48,866 nucleotides of DNA. It comes from Nocardia gamkensis NBRC 108242. GTDB taxonomy: Bacteria; Actinomycetota; Actinomycetes; Mycobacteriales; Mycobacteriaceae. Below the pieces are notes generated by a model. It did not search any database. It worked only from the letters and a program-made list of their open reading frames with translations, and was not told the origin of the DNA. Shown here one piece after another: positions 34,134-42,610 of this stretch (position 1 is the first letter of the stretch; each line of letters opens with the position of its first letter). Made by a program: the position numbers and the translations under genes. The DNA lies in NCBI RefSeq assembly GCF_001612985.1, contig NZ_BDBM01000059.1, forward strand, positions 1 through 48,866, written 5' to 3'.

Positions 34134-34931
34134 GTGAGCTGGGCGCGCACCATCCTGCGCGCCCACGGCGTCGAAGTCACCGGCATCGCGGTGGAGACCA
34201 AGCGGCGAGCATGGTCGCTACTCGCCCGTATTCCCACCGATGCCGGTCCGATGTGGGTGAAGGCCAACGCGCGCGCCTTCGCCCACGAGGGACCGCTGTT
34301 GCGTCTGCTGGCCCACCTGCGTCCCGGCAGCGTGCTGGAACCGCTCGCGGTGCACCCGGACAACGGCTGGCTGCTCAGCCCGGACGGCGGCGCCACCGCC
34401 GACGGCTTCGACGCAGGATGGCCCGCTTTGATCCGCCACTATGCCGATCTCCAGCGCTCGCTCGGCACGCACGTGGAAGACCTGCGCGCCACCGGCACAC
34501 CGTACTTGCCGCCGGGCGAATTGATCAGCGTCTACCGCCATTTCGAGCCGCGCGTGCCGGGGCTCGGCGGCGGCATCGAAGCGGCCGCCACCGTGCTGAC
34601 CGCATCCGGCCTGCTCGGCATCGAGCACAACGATCTGCACCCGGGCAACGTCTTCGCGCGTGGTGCGGGGCCCGGCCTGCTCTTCGACTGGGGCGATGCC
34701 GTGATCACCCACCCGTTCCTGTCCCACCGCGTGCTGCACAGTCCCTATCGCGCGGAGTATTTCGCCCGCTGGCGACAGGCGGGGGACGTATCCGAGGCCG
34801 AGATCGCCGCGGCCGACCGCCTGGCTCCATTGGTCGCCCTGCATCCGTGGCGGACCGTGGAAAGCGCCGAGCCGGCCTTCGATCGGGTACGCCAGGATCT
34901 GCTCGACGAGCTCCGCGCGCACTTCCGCTGA
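34134..34931 (+). CDS. Aminoglycoside-phosphotransferase-fold protein
   Basis: 265 residues from GTG 34134; the frame is open further upstream but has no start codon, so the N-terminus could be a few residues longer only through an unusual start. The C-terminal half carries the kinase-like catalytic loop IEHNDLHPGNVF (base Asp, metal Asn) and the metal Asp in LLFDWGDA. The N-terminal lobe has a VKANARAFAHEG strand-helix in place of the usual Lys-Glu pair. This is the APH/choline-kinase superfamily, whose substrate cannot be predicted. It may act on a small metabolite. It shares strand with panB. Confidence 0.75.
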   Translation: MSWARTILRAHGVEVTGIAVETKRRAWSLLARIPTDAGPMWVKANARAFAHEGPLLRLLAHLRPGSVLEPLAVHPDNGWLLSPDGGATADGFDAGWPALIRHYADLQRSLGTHVEDLRATGTPYLPPGELISVYRHFEPRVPGLGGGIEAAATVLTASGLLGIEHNDLHPGNVFARGAGPGLLFDWGDAVITHPFLSHRVLHSPYRAEYFARWRQAGDVSEAEIAAADRLAPLVALHPWRTVESAEPAFDRVRQDLLDELRAHFR

Positions 34932-35022
34932 CCTATTCCCACCGAAAACGGCCGGTTCGGGCCGGTCGCCGAAATCAATGGCAGACTCGATGCCGACATT
35001 ACCGACACGACCAGAGGTACCC

Positions 35023-35472
35023 ATGCCGTACAGCCGTTGGATTTCACGCAGCACCCTGCTGGTGGCGGGCGTATTCGCCGCCGGGGCGTTGACCGCTTGC
35101 GGCAGCGACTCGGACACGGCCCCCACCGGCAGCTCGAGTTCGACCACGGTGTCGGCCACCGGCGCGCCGGGCGCGACTTCCGGCCGCGTCACGCCGACGG
35201 CCCCGGAGATCTCCGACGCGGCCGCGGCCCAGCTGTGCGACATGATCCGGCCGGAGCTGTCCAACTGGCGAATCCAGGGCGGCACCCTGGGCAAGATCGG
35301 GCTCAACGCCCTGGTGCACGAGTGGGCGCTGCGCAACGGCGGCATCAACGGCGCGGTGCTGGCCGACAAACCGATCGTCGACCGCCTCACCACCAAGAGC
35401 TGCCCGGACGTGCGTCAGCAGGCCGTGGAGGCACTCGGCATCCCGGATCTGGCCTCCGGTCTGGCGTTCTGA
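35023..35472 (+). CDS. Small lipoprotein, unknown function
   Basis: 149 residues from ATG 35023, with AGAGG ahead; an in-frame ATG at 34978 would add residues before the signal sequence. Signal peptide with a lipobox ending LTAC (about Cys20) followed by a Ser/Thr-rich linker. The folded part SDAAAAQLCDMIRPELSNWR...GGINGAVLADKPIVDR...SCPDVRQQAVEAL has two cysteines likely to pair. Similar small lipoproteins occur in Nocardia and mycobacteria. No function assigned. It ends 13 bases before the peptidase-CHAD gene, so they may share a transcript. Confidence 0.8.
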   Translation: MPYSRWISRSTLLVAGVFAAGALTACGSDSDTAPTGSSSSTTVSATGAPGATSGRVTPTAPEISDAAAAQLCDMIRPELSNWRIQGGTLGKIGLNALVHEWALRNGGINGAVLADKPIVDRLTTKSCPDVRQQAVEALGIPDLASGLAF

Positions 35473-35485
35473 GCCGGGCGGTCGG

Positions 35486-37315
35486 ATGCGCACCCGCTAT
35501 CCCGCGATCGAGCCGTACGACTCCGGCATGCTGGCGGTCGGCGACGGCCAGTCGGTGTACTGGGAAGTCAGCGGCAACCCGCAGGGCAAGCCGGTGGTGT
35601 TCCTGCACGGTGGCCCCGGCGGCGGGACCGCGCCGTTCCATCGGCAGTTCTTCGATCCGGCCGCCTATCGGATCGTGCTGTTCGACCAGCGCGGGTGCGG
35701 CCGATCCACCCCGCACCTGGCCGACGGCGCGAGTCTGGAGTACAACACCACCGGCCATCTGATCTCCGATATCGAGGCGTTGCGCGAACATCTCGGCATC
35801 GATCGCTGGCAGGTGTTCGGCGGCTCGTGGGGGTCCACGCTCGCGCTGGCCTACGCGCAGCGGCATCCCGACCGCGTCACCGAAATGGTGCTGCGCGGGA
35901 TCTTCCTGTTGCGGCGCAAGGAAATCGACTGGTACTACAACGGCGCCGCCGGCTACGTCTATCCCGACGAGTGGGAGAAGTTCCTCGCGCCGGTGCCCGA
36001 GGACGAACGCGACGGCGACCTTGTCGAGGTCTACCACCGCCTGCTGCACGCACCCGACGAGCAGCTCGCCCGCACGGCCGCGATCGCCTGGTCCAGCTGG
36101 GAGGGCGCGACGAGTTCGCTGCTGCCGCATCCGGATCGGGTGGCCGAGACGTCGGATCCCCGATTCGCCCTCGCGTTCGCGCGCATCGAGAACCATTACT
36201 TCCGCAACGGCGGATTCCTCGACGAGGGCCAGCTGCTGCGCGATATCGGCGCCATCACCCACATTCCCGCCGTGATCGTGCAGGGCCGTCACGACATCGT
36301 CTGCCCGGCGGTCAGCGCGTGGGATCTGCATCGCGCCTGGCCCGGCTCGGTCCTGCACATCGTCGACGACGCCGGGCACGCGGCGAGCGAACCCGGGATC
36401 ACCCATCACCTGATCGAAGCGACCGACCGATTCGCGAAAGCAGGGGTCCGCCCGGTGGTCACGGCCGGGAACGCACTGGTCGACGCGTTGCGCGAGGACA
36501 TCGACCGGCTCTTGGCCGCCGAGCCCGAGGTCCGCGCCGACGCACCGGATTCGGTCCATCAGATGCGGGTGGCCACCCGCAGGCTGCGCAGCGTGCTGCG
36601 GTCCTACGGCCGACTGCTCACGAAGAAACCCGCCGCAGCGATGGGCGCGGAACTCAAGTGGCTGGCCGGATTGCTCGGCGCGGCGCGAGACGCGGAGGTG
36701 CGCGCCGACCGGTTCGCCGAATTGCTCACCGAGCATGCCGAGCGGGCCGGCCTCGACGCCGTAACCGAGCGTCTGGTCGACACCGAGCGCGATCGCTATC
36801 GTGCGGCGCACGACGAGGTGCTGGCCGCGCTGGACGGCGCGCGCTACCGCGAGCTGCGCGACGAACTGTCCGGGTGGCGCACCGATCCGCCGCTGCGCCA
36901 CTCCCGCGCCGCCGCGTCCGCGACGGACGTCTTCGGAGAGGTGCTGCGGCGCGACCTCGACCGGGTGCAGTCCCTGGTCCGCGCCGAGGCCACCGTCGAC
37001 CCGCTGCACCGGGTGGAGTTGCTGCACGACATCCGCAAGAGCGCCAAGCGGCTGCGGTACGCGTGTGAGGCGGCGGAGCAGGTGATCGGGGACGAGGCCG
37101 CCGAGCGCGGCAGCCGTGCGAAGAAGCTCCAGACCGTGCTCGGCGATCATCGGGACGCGGTGGAGTCGCACGAGGCGATCCTGCACCGCGCGGCCGAGGC
37201 CGCCGCCGCGGGCGAGGATGCCGGTCTCTACGAGATTCTCGCGGCCGCGGAGGACGCGGCGGCAGGTCGCGAGCTGAGCCGCTATCCGGCCACCGCCGCC
37301 ACGCTGTTCGGATAA
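35486..37315 (+). CDS. Prolyl aminopeptidase fused to a CHAD domain
   Basis: 609 residues in a single uninterrupted frame. Residues 1-318 are a complete prolyl iminopeptidase (S33): HGGPGGGT oxyanion, FDQRGCGRS, nucleophile GGSWGS (Ser114), Asp270 in QGRHDIV and His298 in DDAGHA. It should remove N-terminal proline. Residues about 325-605 form a CHAD domain: basic histidine helices SVHQMRVATRRLRS (His358) and LHDIRKSAKRLRYACE. CHAD domains bind polyphosphate and normally stand alone or with CYTH triphosphatases. The join is a seven-residue hinge (about 319-325), so either a real fusion or two genes joined by a lost stop. A stand-alone prolyl peptidase is about 315 residues. Confidence 0.85.
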   Translation: MRTRYPAIEPYDSGMLAVGDGQSVYWEVSGNPQGKPVVFLHGGPGGGTAPFHRQFFDPAAYRIVLFDQRGCGRSTPHLADGASLEYNTTGHLISDIEALREHLGIDRWQVFGGSWGSTLALAYAQRHPDRVTEMVLRGIFLLRRKEIDWYYNGAAGYVYPDEWEKFLAPVPEDERDGDLVEVYHRLLHAPDEQLARTAAIAWSSWEGATSSLLPHPDRVAETSDPRFALAFARIENHYFRNGGFLDEGQLLRDIGAITHIPAVIVQGRHDIVCPAVSAWDLHRAWPGSVLHIVDDAGHAASEPGITHHLIEATDRFAKAGVRPVVTAGNALVDALREDIDRLLAAEPEVRADAPDSVHQMRVATRRLRSVLRSYGRLLTKKPAAAMGAELKWLAGLLGAARDAEVRADRFAELLTEHAERAGLDAVTERLVDTERDRYRAAHDEVLAALDGARYRELRDELSGWRTDPPLRHSRAAASATDVFGEVLRRDLDRVQSLVRAEATVDPLHRVELLHDIRKSAKRLRYACEAAEQVIGDEAAERGSRAKKLQTVLGDHRDAVESHEAILHRAAEAAAAGEDAGLYEILAAAEDAAAGRELSRYPATAATLFG

Positions 37316-37331
37316 GCGGACTCCCGGCGCT

Positions 37332-38783
37332 TCACGCCGGGTACTCGAACGACACTTTCCGCTCCACCGGGTCGGCCGACAGCAGCCGCACCCGCACCGT
37401 CTTGCCTTCCGGCGGATTCCCCACGCACGGCCCGAGCACCGGCGGGTCGGGAACGAAGACCACGGCGGGCCGGTTGCCGTTGGCCTCGCGCACCACCACG
37501 GCGTCGAACTCCGCGCCGGTCCGCGGCGCCAGCAGGCTCGACTCGGTCAGGTCGATACAGGCCCGTTCGATCTTGCCCGCGACGTTGTCGCTGCGCCGCA
37601 TGGCGTCGGCCGCGCCCGCCAGCCCCTCGCGCACCCAGCGCGGCACCTCGGTTCCCGCGCACCTGGCCAGGCAGATCTCGGTCGTGAACCGGTCCGACAA
37701 CCGCCGCAGCGGGGCGGTGACATGCGCGTACGGGGCGCCGATCGCACTGTGCCGCAGATTTTCCGGCGCGGGCGGTTCACCTGACACCCCGTCGACCACG
37801 GTGTAGGAGGCGCCGCGCAGCAGCGTTGTCGCCTCGGACATGAGGACCAGTGCCGCGGGCGTGCGGGTATCCAGCCCGGCCAGCATCCGCCCGACCGATT
37901 CGCCGTCGGACCACGCCACGCCCAGCGCCTGCGCGGTGCGGCGCATCGAATCGATCGCGGATTCCGACGGTGGCGGCATGGTGCGCAGCAGCGCGAGCCG
38001 CTCCGTGGCGGGCGCGTCCGCGTCCAGCATGATCCGCGCCGCGCATATGCCCGTCAGCAGCGAGACCTGTTCGTTCCAGTCGTCGGCGGCGGTGCGCGGT
38101 TCCACCACCAGCCGCCAGTGCCCGTCGGCGTGCTCGTCCTCGACCACGGCTTGCGCGGGCAACCGCAGCCCGATCGCGCCGCGCGCCAGCCCGGCCTCGA
38201 TGCGCCGCGTGCCGAAATCCGGCAGGGCCGCGATGGAGGGGTGCAGCCGACCGGCCTGGGCGTCGGCCTGCACGCGGAAGTAGTCGAACCGGGCCCGCGA
38301 GCGCACCAGGGCACGGACCACCGAGAACCGCACCGGTTCGGCCTGCTCGTCGAGTTCGACGGTCCACAGCGCGGCCGGGCGCGTCCGCTCGGGAAGCAGG
38401 CTCGCGGAGCCTTCCGACAAGGCGGGCGGGTGCAGCGGCACGGTGCCGTCGGGAAGATAGAAGGTCTGTCCCCTGGCGCCGGACTCTTCGGCCAGCGCGC
38501 CGTCGGGGGTGATCACGGCGCCTACATCGGCGATGGCGTAATGCACGATGAAGCCGCCGGAGGTGCGTTCGATGTGCAGGGCCTGATCCAGATCCATGGC
38601 CCCGGGCGGGTCGATCGTCACGAACGGGATGTCCGTGCGATCGACCCGGATGCCCGCGAACGCGTCCACCGCGTCGCGGGCTTCCGCGCTGGCCTCGGCG
38701 GGGTACGCCGAGGCCAGGCCGAACTCGGAACGTATGGCGCCGAAATCGACCGGCGCCGACACGATCCGCGGGTGGAGTTCCAC
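37332..38783 (-). CDS. RNB-domain ribonuclease (RNase II/R-like)
   Basis: 483 residues from GTG 38783. RNB catalytic core: TIDPPGAMDLDQALH supplies Asp58, Asp64 and Asp66; the fourth position, usually Asp, is Gln67, as in many actinobacterial members. Later motifs PLRRLSDRFTTEICL and EGLAGAADAMRR match the RNB C-terminal part. A short C-terminal OB/S1-like segment (EFDAVVVREANGNRPAVVFV) follows. There are no N-terminal cold-shock domains, so the enzyme is shorter than RNase R. It degrades RNA from the 3' end. It converges on the peptidase-CHAD gene with 16 bases between. Confidence 0.88.
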   Translation of the reverse strand: MELHPRIVSAPVDFGAIRSEFGLASAYPAEASAEARDAVDAFAGIRVDRTDIPFVTIDPPGAMDLDQALHIERTSGGFIVHYAIADVGAVITPDGALAEESGARGQTFYLPDGTVPLHPPALSEGSASLLPERTRPAALWTVELDEQAEPVRFSVVRALVRSRARFDYFRVQADAQAGRLHPSIAALPDFGTRRIEAGLARGAIGLRLPAQAVVEDEHADGHWRLVVEPRTAADDWNEQVSLLTGICAARIMLDADAPATERLALLRTMPPPSESAIDSMRRTAQALGVAWSDGESVGRMLAGLDTRTPAALVLMSEATTLLRGASYTVVDGVSGEPPAPENLRHSAIGAPYAHVTAPLRRLSDRFTTEICLARCAGTEVPRWVREGLAGAADAMRRSDNVAGKIERACIDLTESSLLAPRTGAEFDAVVVREANGNRPAVVFVPDPPVLGPCVGNPPEGKTVRVRLLSADPVERKVSFEYPA

Positions 38784-38798
38784 GCTGAGGCGCCGGTC

Positions 38799-39131
38799 CT
38801 ACTGGAGCGCCAGCATGGTGCCGTTCAACTGATCGAACGGACCGTAGACGGTGAAGGTGACCCGGCCACCGGGCACCGAGGACGAGACCCCGGCCGCGGC
38901 GTCCAGCGCCTCGCCGAAGGAGGCGGCGGACGGATGCGGCAACCCGGCGAGAGCCAGGCCGACGTGATTCTGGTGCACCCACACCGTGTCGGCGGGACTC
39001 AGGTCGACCTGAACCCCACCCTGCAGCGGGGTCACCGCGACGGCGCTTGCGGAACCCGCACCCAGCACCGCGAAAACCGAAGCGGCGCCTGCGACCAATG
39101 CGCCTGCGACCATGGAGCGAACTACTCGCAT
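38799..39131 (-). CDS. Small secreted protein, unknown family
   Basis: 110 residues from ATG 39131 (no strong ribosome site). Signal peptide with hydrophobic core AGALVAGAASVFAVLGAGSASA and likely cleavage after Ala-Ser-Ala near 28; no lipobox. The mature part is short and beta-rich (VTPLQGGVQVDLSPADTVWV, GGRVTFTVYGPFDQL). Exported, function unknown. It precedes the RNB gene on the same strand by 15 bases, so they may be co-transcribed. Confidence 0.7.
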   Translation of the reverse strand: MRVVRSMVAGALVAGAASVFAVLGAGSASAVAVTPLQGGVQVDLSPADTVWVHQNHVGLALAGLPHPSAASFGEALDAAAGVSSSVPGGRVTFTVYGPFDQLNGTMLALQ

Positions 39132-39385
39132 ATGTGTTGAGACCTGCTTTCCCGCGATCGAAGTATGAATGGCCCGGTGCTGCCCTGCGCCGGGCCTTGC
39201 CAACGGCGACTACTTTATGACGTCGATCACGATCAGGGCCAGTTCCGTAGGAATCGGGCAGCGGAAATTCTCGCCCCGAGACACGAGCGCGCCCGCGCTG
39301 CTAACGTGGCCCGCCGTGACGGGCGTCGGGTTCGCCCGCGCCTTCGAAATGTCCCGCACGTCGACAATTTGGGAGCTCCATACCT

Positions 39386-39478
39386 ATGTCATCGATTTTG
39401 TTCGACTACCTGTTGCCTCTGCTCGGCCCGGAGCAGGCCGCCTATTGGGCGCAGGTTTTCGTGATCAACCCGATCTGA
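39386..39478 (+). CDS. Possible 30-residue hydrophobic protein
   Basis: ATG 39386 to TGA 39478 encodes MSSILFDYLLPLLGPEQAAY followed by WAQVFVINPI. GGGAG lies at about 39370-39374. A TAACGT -10-like element is at 39302-39307. The perfect hairpin at 39505-39537 has no other plus-strand gene to terminate, which argues that a short transcript is made here. It could be a membrane-active peptide, or the RNA itself may be the product. Confidence 0.4.
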   Translation: MSSILFDYLLPLLGPEQAAYWAQVFVINPI

Positions 39479-39504
39479 CCGCGCGTTTCTTTTCTCCCAC
39501 TACT

Positions 39505-39537
39505 CGTCGCCTCCCGTTCACCTGACGGGAGGCGACG
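39505..39537 (+). terminator. Perfect 13-bp terminator stem
   Basis: CGTCGCCTCCCGT (39505-39517) and ACGGGAGGCGACG (39525-39537) are exact reverse complements around a 7-base loop (TCACCTG). It stands between a leftward gene start (39131) and a rightward gene start (39567), so it must end a rightward transcript from the 39132-39504 spacer. Confidence 0.8.
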
Positions 39538-39566
39538 GTCGTTACAGGCCGCTAGCATGCCGCTGC

Positions 39567-39962
39567 GTGACCAGAACTACCGCCGCGCTCGCGGCCAGAA
39601 CCACGGCCGCGTTCGCGGCAGGCGCCACCCTCTTCGCCCTGCTCCTCACCGGTTGCGGGGACGACAAGACCAACGATGCCGGCTCGCAGGCCACCACCAC
39701 GGCGACGCAGGCCGCCGCGCAGGTCGACAGCGTGAAGGCGGGCGCGTTCCTCGTCAGCTTCCGCGGCGCGTTCCCCAAGCTGTCCGAAGGCAAGGACGAC
39801 GCGAAGATCGCGAGCATCCTGACCGAGACATGCGGGGACATCAAAGCCGGTAAATCGGAGGACGACGTCGTCGCGAACATCACCAAGCGGGCTGGCGGCG
39901 CCACCCGGCCCAGCTCCGAAGAGGCCAAGGCGATCTATCAGATGGCCAAACTCATGTGCTGA
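39567..39962 (+). CDS. DUF732-like lipoprotein
   Basis: 131 residues from GTG 39567. A TAGCAT element at 39552-39557 lies about 10 bases ahead, so translation may be leaderless. Signal peptide and lipobox LLTGC (Cys30), then a Thr-rich linker. The globular part AFLVSFRGAFPKLSEGKDDAKIASI...TCGDIKAGKSEDDV...AKAIYQMAKLMC has the two conserved Cys and helical pattern of DUF732 lipoproteins common in mycobacteria and Nocardia. Outer face of the membrane; function unknown. Its transcript ends at the hairpin 39978-40003 shared with rnpB. Confidence 0.75.
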   Translation: MTRTTAALAARTTAAFAAGATLFALLLTGCGDDKTNDAGSQATTTATQAAAQVDSVKAGAFLVSFRGAFPKLSEGKDDAKIASILTETCGDIKAGKSEDDVVANITKRAGGATRPSSEEAKAIYQMAKLMC

Positions 39963-39977
39963 CCCTGCTCCGCGCAG

Positions 39978-40003
39978 GCGTGCTTCGCACTTGTGAAGCA
40001 CGC
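39978..40003. terminator. Bidirectional hairpin between a lipoprotein gene and rnpB
   Basis: GCGTGCTTC (39978-39986) and GAAGCACGC (39995-40003) form a 9-bp stem with an 8-base loop. It follows the lipoprotein stop by 15 bases and the 3' end of rnpB by seven, so it can end both transcripts. Confidence 0.65.
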
Positions 40004-40010
40004 CCGGCGG

Positions 40011-40432
<422 letters not shown>

Positions 40433-40438
40433 CGTCCC

Positions 40439-40444
40439 AGGATA
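40439..40444 (-). promoter_or_regulatory. rnpB -10 element
   Basis: Minus-strand TATCCT at 40444-40439 lies seven bases ahead of the P1-defined 5' end of rnpB (40432), the spacing expected for a -10 box. Confidence 0.55.
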
Positions 40445-40463
40445 CTGGGTACGGTTGGTGGCC

Positions 40464-41351
40464 ATGGAACGTGTCGAGGTCGGCTTCCCATCCGGAAGCG
40501 AACAGTGCGCGGCGTGGCTATATCGCCCGGACGGCGCACCCAAACCCCGCCCGCTAGTGGTGATGGGACACGGCCTGGGGGCCAATCGGGAAATGGGACT
40601 GGATCGGTACGCGCGGCGTTTCGCGGCCGCGGGAATGGCGGTCCTGGTATTCGACTATCGGCATTTCGGCGCCAGTCAGGGCACGCCGCGCCAGTTGCTG
40701 AGCATCGCGCGGCAACGCGAGGACTGGCACGCCGCCATCGCGTACGCGCGCACGCTGCGCGGCATCGACGCGACCCGGATCGCGCTGTGGGGCACGTCGT
40801 TCGGCGGCGGGCACGTGCTCTCGGTCGCGCCGGACGACGCCTACATCGCTGCCGTGGTCGCGCAGGTGCCGTTCACCAGCGGACTGTCCTCGGCGCTGGC
40901 GAAGGGGCCGATCAGCCTGATCAAGGTCTCCACCATCGCGGCCGCCGACCTGCTGCTCGGGCCGATCCGGCGTAAGCCGGTCCGCATCCGGCTCGCCGGG
41001 CGCAAGCGGGCCGCGGCGCTGATGAGCGCGCCGGACGTGCCGGACGGCTTCCGCAGACTGACCGACGAGAGCGAGACCTACGAGCCGAAAGTGGCCGCCC
41101 GCGTCGCATTCTCCGCACTGTTCGACGCGCCGGGGCGACGCGCGAAGGCCCTGAAGATGCCGGTGCTGTACGCCCTGTGCGACGACGACTCCGTCGCGCC
41201 GGTGAAATCGGCGCTGCGCGCCGCCGAACGCACCAAGCACGCGGTGGTGAAGCGATATCCCGCAGGACATTTCGATATCTATTTCGACGAGGTCTTCGAG
41301 AAGACCGTGTACGACCAGACCGAATTCCTGGTGTCGGTGCTGCGCCCGTGA
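40464..41351 (+). CDS. Alpha/beta hydrolase
   Basis: 295 residues from ATG 40464; upstream frame continuation lies over rnpB and is not coding. Motifs: VVMGHGLGANREMG (oxyanion, Gly-His-Gly), VFDYRHFGASQG, nucleophile GTSFGG, acid in ALCDDDSVAP and His in PAGHFDIYF. This is a dienelactone-hydrolase/acetyl-xylan-esterase-like group common in actinobacteria, hydrolysing small esters or acting in fatty-acid or steroid metabolism. No signal peptide. A GATACT -10-like box at 40441-40446, overlapping the rnpB promoter, suggests a short leader. A strong hairpin follows the stop. Confidence 0.85.
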   Translation: MERVEVGFPSGSEQCAAWLYRPDGAPKPRPLVVMGHGLGANREMGLDRYARRFAAAGMAVLVFDYRHFGASQGTPRQLLSIARQREDWHAAIAYARTLRGIDATRIALWGTSFGGGHVLSVAPDDAYIAAVVAQVPFTSGLSSALAKGPISLIKVSTIAAADLLLGPIRRKPVRIRLAGRKRAAALMSAPDVPDGFRRLTDESETYEPKVAARVAFSALFDAPGRRAKALKMPVLYALCDDDSVAPVKSALRAAERTKHAVVKRYPAGHFDIYFDEVFEKTVYDQTEFLVSVLRP

Positions 41352-41358
41352 ATCGTCC

Positions 41359-41383
41359 GCGGCCCGGCCGTGCGCCGGGCCGC
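41359..41383 (+). terminator. Perfect 10-bp GC-rich hairpin
   Basis: GCGGCCCGGC (41359-41368) and GCCGGGCCGC (41374-41383) pair around a 5-base loop (CGTGC), eight bases after the hydrolase stop. It has no T-run. Confidence 0.7.
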
Positions 41384-41524
41384 ACGAGAACAGCCGCGCT
41401 CGGTAGATCGAGAACTCGCCGCGGCCGCCGACGCGCTCGACCGCGCCGCGACGTACACCACCCGGCTCGAACCGGTGGTACTGGACGGCTGAACCTGTCG
41501 GGGCCCGGCGCTACAGTCCCTGCC

Positions 41525-42094
41525 ATGCACTCCGCCACCGCCGCGGTCGCCGATGTCGTGCGGCGGATCACGCCGCTCGACGAGCTCGAGCGACAGCACG
41601 TCGACACGACGCTGGATTGGCTCGCCTCGACCGACGACATCTTCCGGCGGGCCAAACCGGCCACGCCGCCGCGACACCTGGTCGCCTATGCCGTGCTGGT
41701 CGATCCGGCGGCGCGGGCGGTGCTGCTCGGCAGGCATCGCCTCGCCGGGCTGTGGCTGCCGACCGGAGGGCACGTCGATCCCGGCGAGCATCCGCTCGAC
41801 GCGGCGCGGCGGGAAGCGGCCGAGGAGATCGGCGTCGAGGCACGGTTCGACGTCGTGGGGCCCGACCCGCTGTTCCTCACCGTCACCACCACCGTCGGCT
41901 CCGACGCGCACGAAGACGTCAGCCTCTGGTACGTGATCCGCGGTGACCGCGCCCGCGGCCACGCCCTCGACCCGCGTGAGTTCGACGGTGAACATTGGTG
42001 GGACGTGGCCGGTTTCGACCTTCCCGACACCGATCCCCACTTCGCGCGTTTCCGCGCCAAACTGGACACCGCTCTGCGAGCCGCCGCAAGCTGA
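41525..42094 (+). CDS. NUDIX hydrolase
   Basis: 189 residues from ATG 41525. The NUDIX box (residues 81-103, GGHVDPGE then seven residues then REAAEEIG) is complete, so a nucleoside-diphosphate-linked substrate is probably cleaved. A long N-terminal helix (residues 1-50) precedes the domain. The preceding strand reads LVAYAVLVD and the final strand WWDVAGFDLP. Specificity not readable. The gene stands between a terminator and a GNAT gene 39 bases downstream. Confidence 0.9.
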   Translation: MHSATAAVADVVRRITPLDELERQHVDTTLDWLASTDDIFRRAKPATPPRHLVAYAVLVDPAARAVLLGRHRLAGLWLPTGGHVDPGEHPLDAARREAAEEIGVEARFDVVGPDPLFLTVTTTVGSDAHEDVSLWYVIRGDRARGHALDPREFDGEHWWDVAGFDLPDTDPHFARFRAKLDTALRAAAS

Positions 42095-42133
42095 GGTCGC
42101 TTCGAGTCGACGCGGCCGACCGATGCTGTCACG

Positions 42134-42604
42134 ATGGCGCGGATGATTGTCAGGCTTGCGCGAGAGGACGACCTCGCCGGTTTTCTCGAACTGGCGGGGC
42201 AGGTCGAGCACTGGTTCGGGGCGTCCGCCGAGGATGCCGAGTTTCGTGCCGCGGTGCTGCGGCACATCGGGCGCGGGACGGCGCTCGTCGCTCGGTCCGC
42301 GGGGGCGGAGGTGCTCGGCGGCATCCTGTTCGGGTCGAACCCGCCGGTCTACCGGGTGCGCTGGCTGGTCGTCGCGGAACAGGCTCGCGGGCACGGCATC
42401 GGCCGGGCGCTCATCGCGGACGCGGTTCGCCGGTACGTGCCTGCGCCGGGGACGCTGGAAGTGGTCACCTTCGGGCCCGATCACCCCGGCGGGGTCGTCG
42501 GCGGTGCGCGCGCGTTCTACGAGAAGTTGGGTTTCCACCCCGCGGAGGAGGCGGCTCCCGGGCCGGAGGGTGGATCCCGGCAGGTCTATCGACGGCGCGT
42601 GTGA
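42134..42604 (+). CDS. GNAT N-acetyltransferase
   Basis: 156 residues from ATG 42134 (ATG 42143 also possible). The acetyl-CoA motif is RVRWLVVAEQARGHGIGRALI (R/Q-x-x-G-x-G/A form), followed by a VRRYVPAPGTLEVVTFG strand and ARAFYEKLGFHPAEE motif B typical of GNATs. The acyl acceptor cannot be read. It ends six bases before the stop of the repeat protein gene (tail to tail). It may be co-transcribed with the NUDIX gene. Confidence 0.85.
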   Translation: MARMIVRLAREDDLAGFLELAGQVEHWFGASAEDAEFRAAVLRHIGRGTALVARSAGAEVLGGILFGSNPPVYRVRWLVVAEQARGHGIGRALIADAVRRYVPAPGTLEVVTFGPDHPGGVVGGARAFYEKLGFHPAEEAAPGPEGGSRQVYRRRV

Positions 42605-42610
42605 ACCGGG

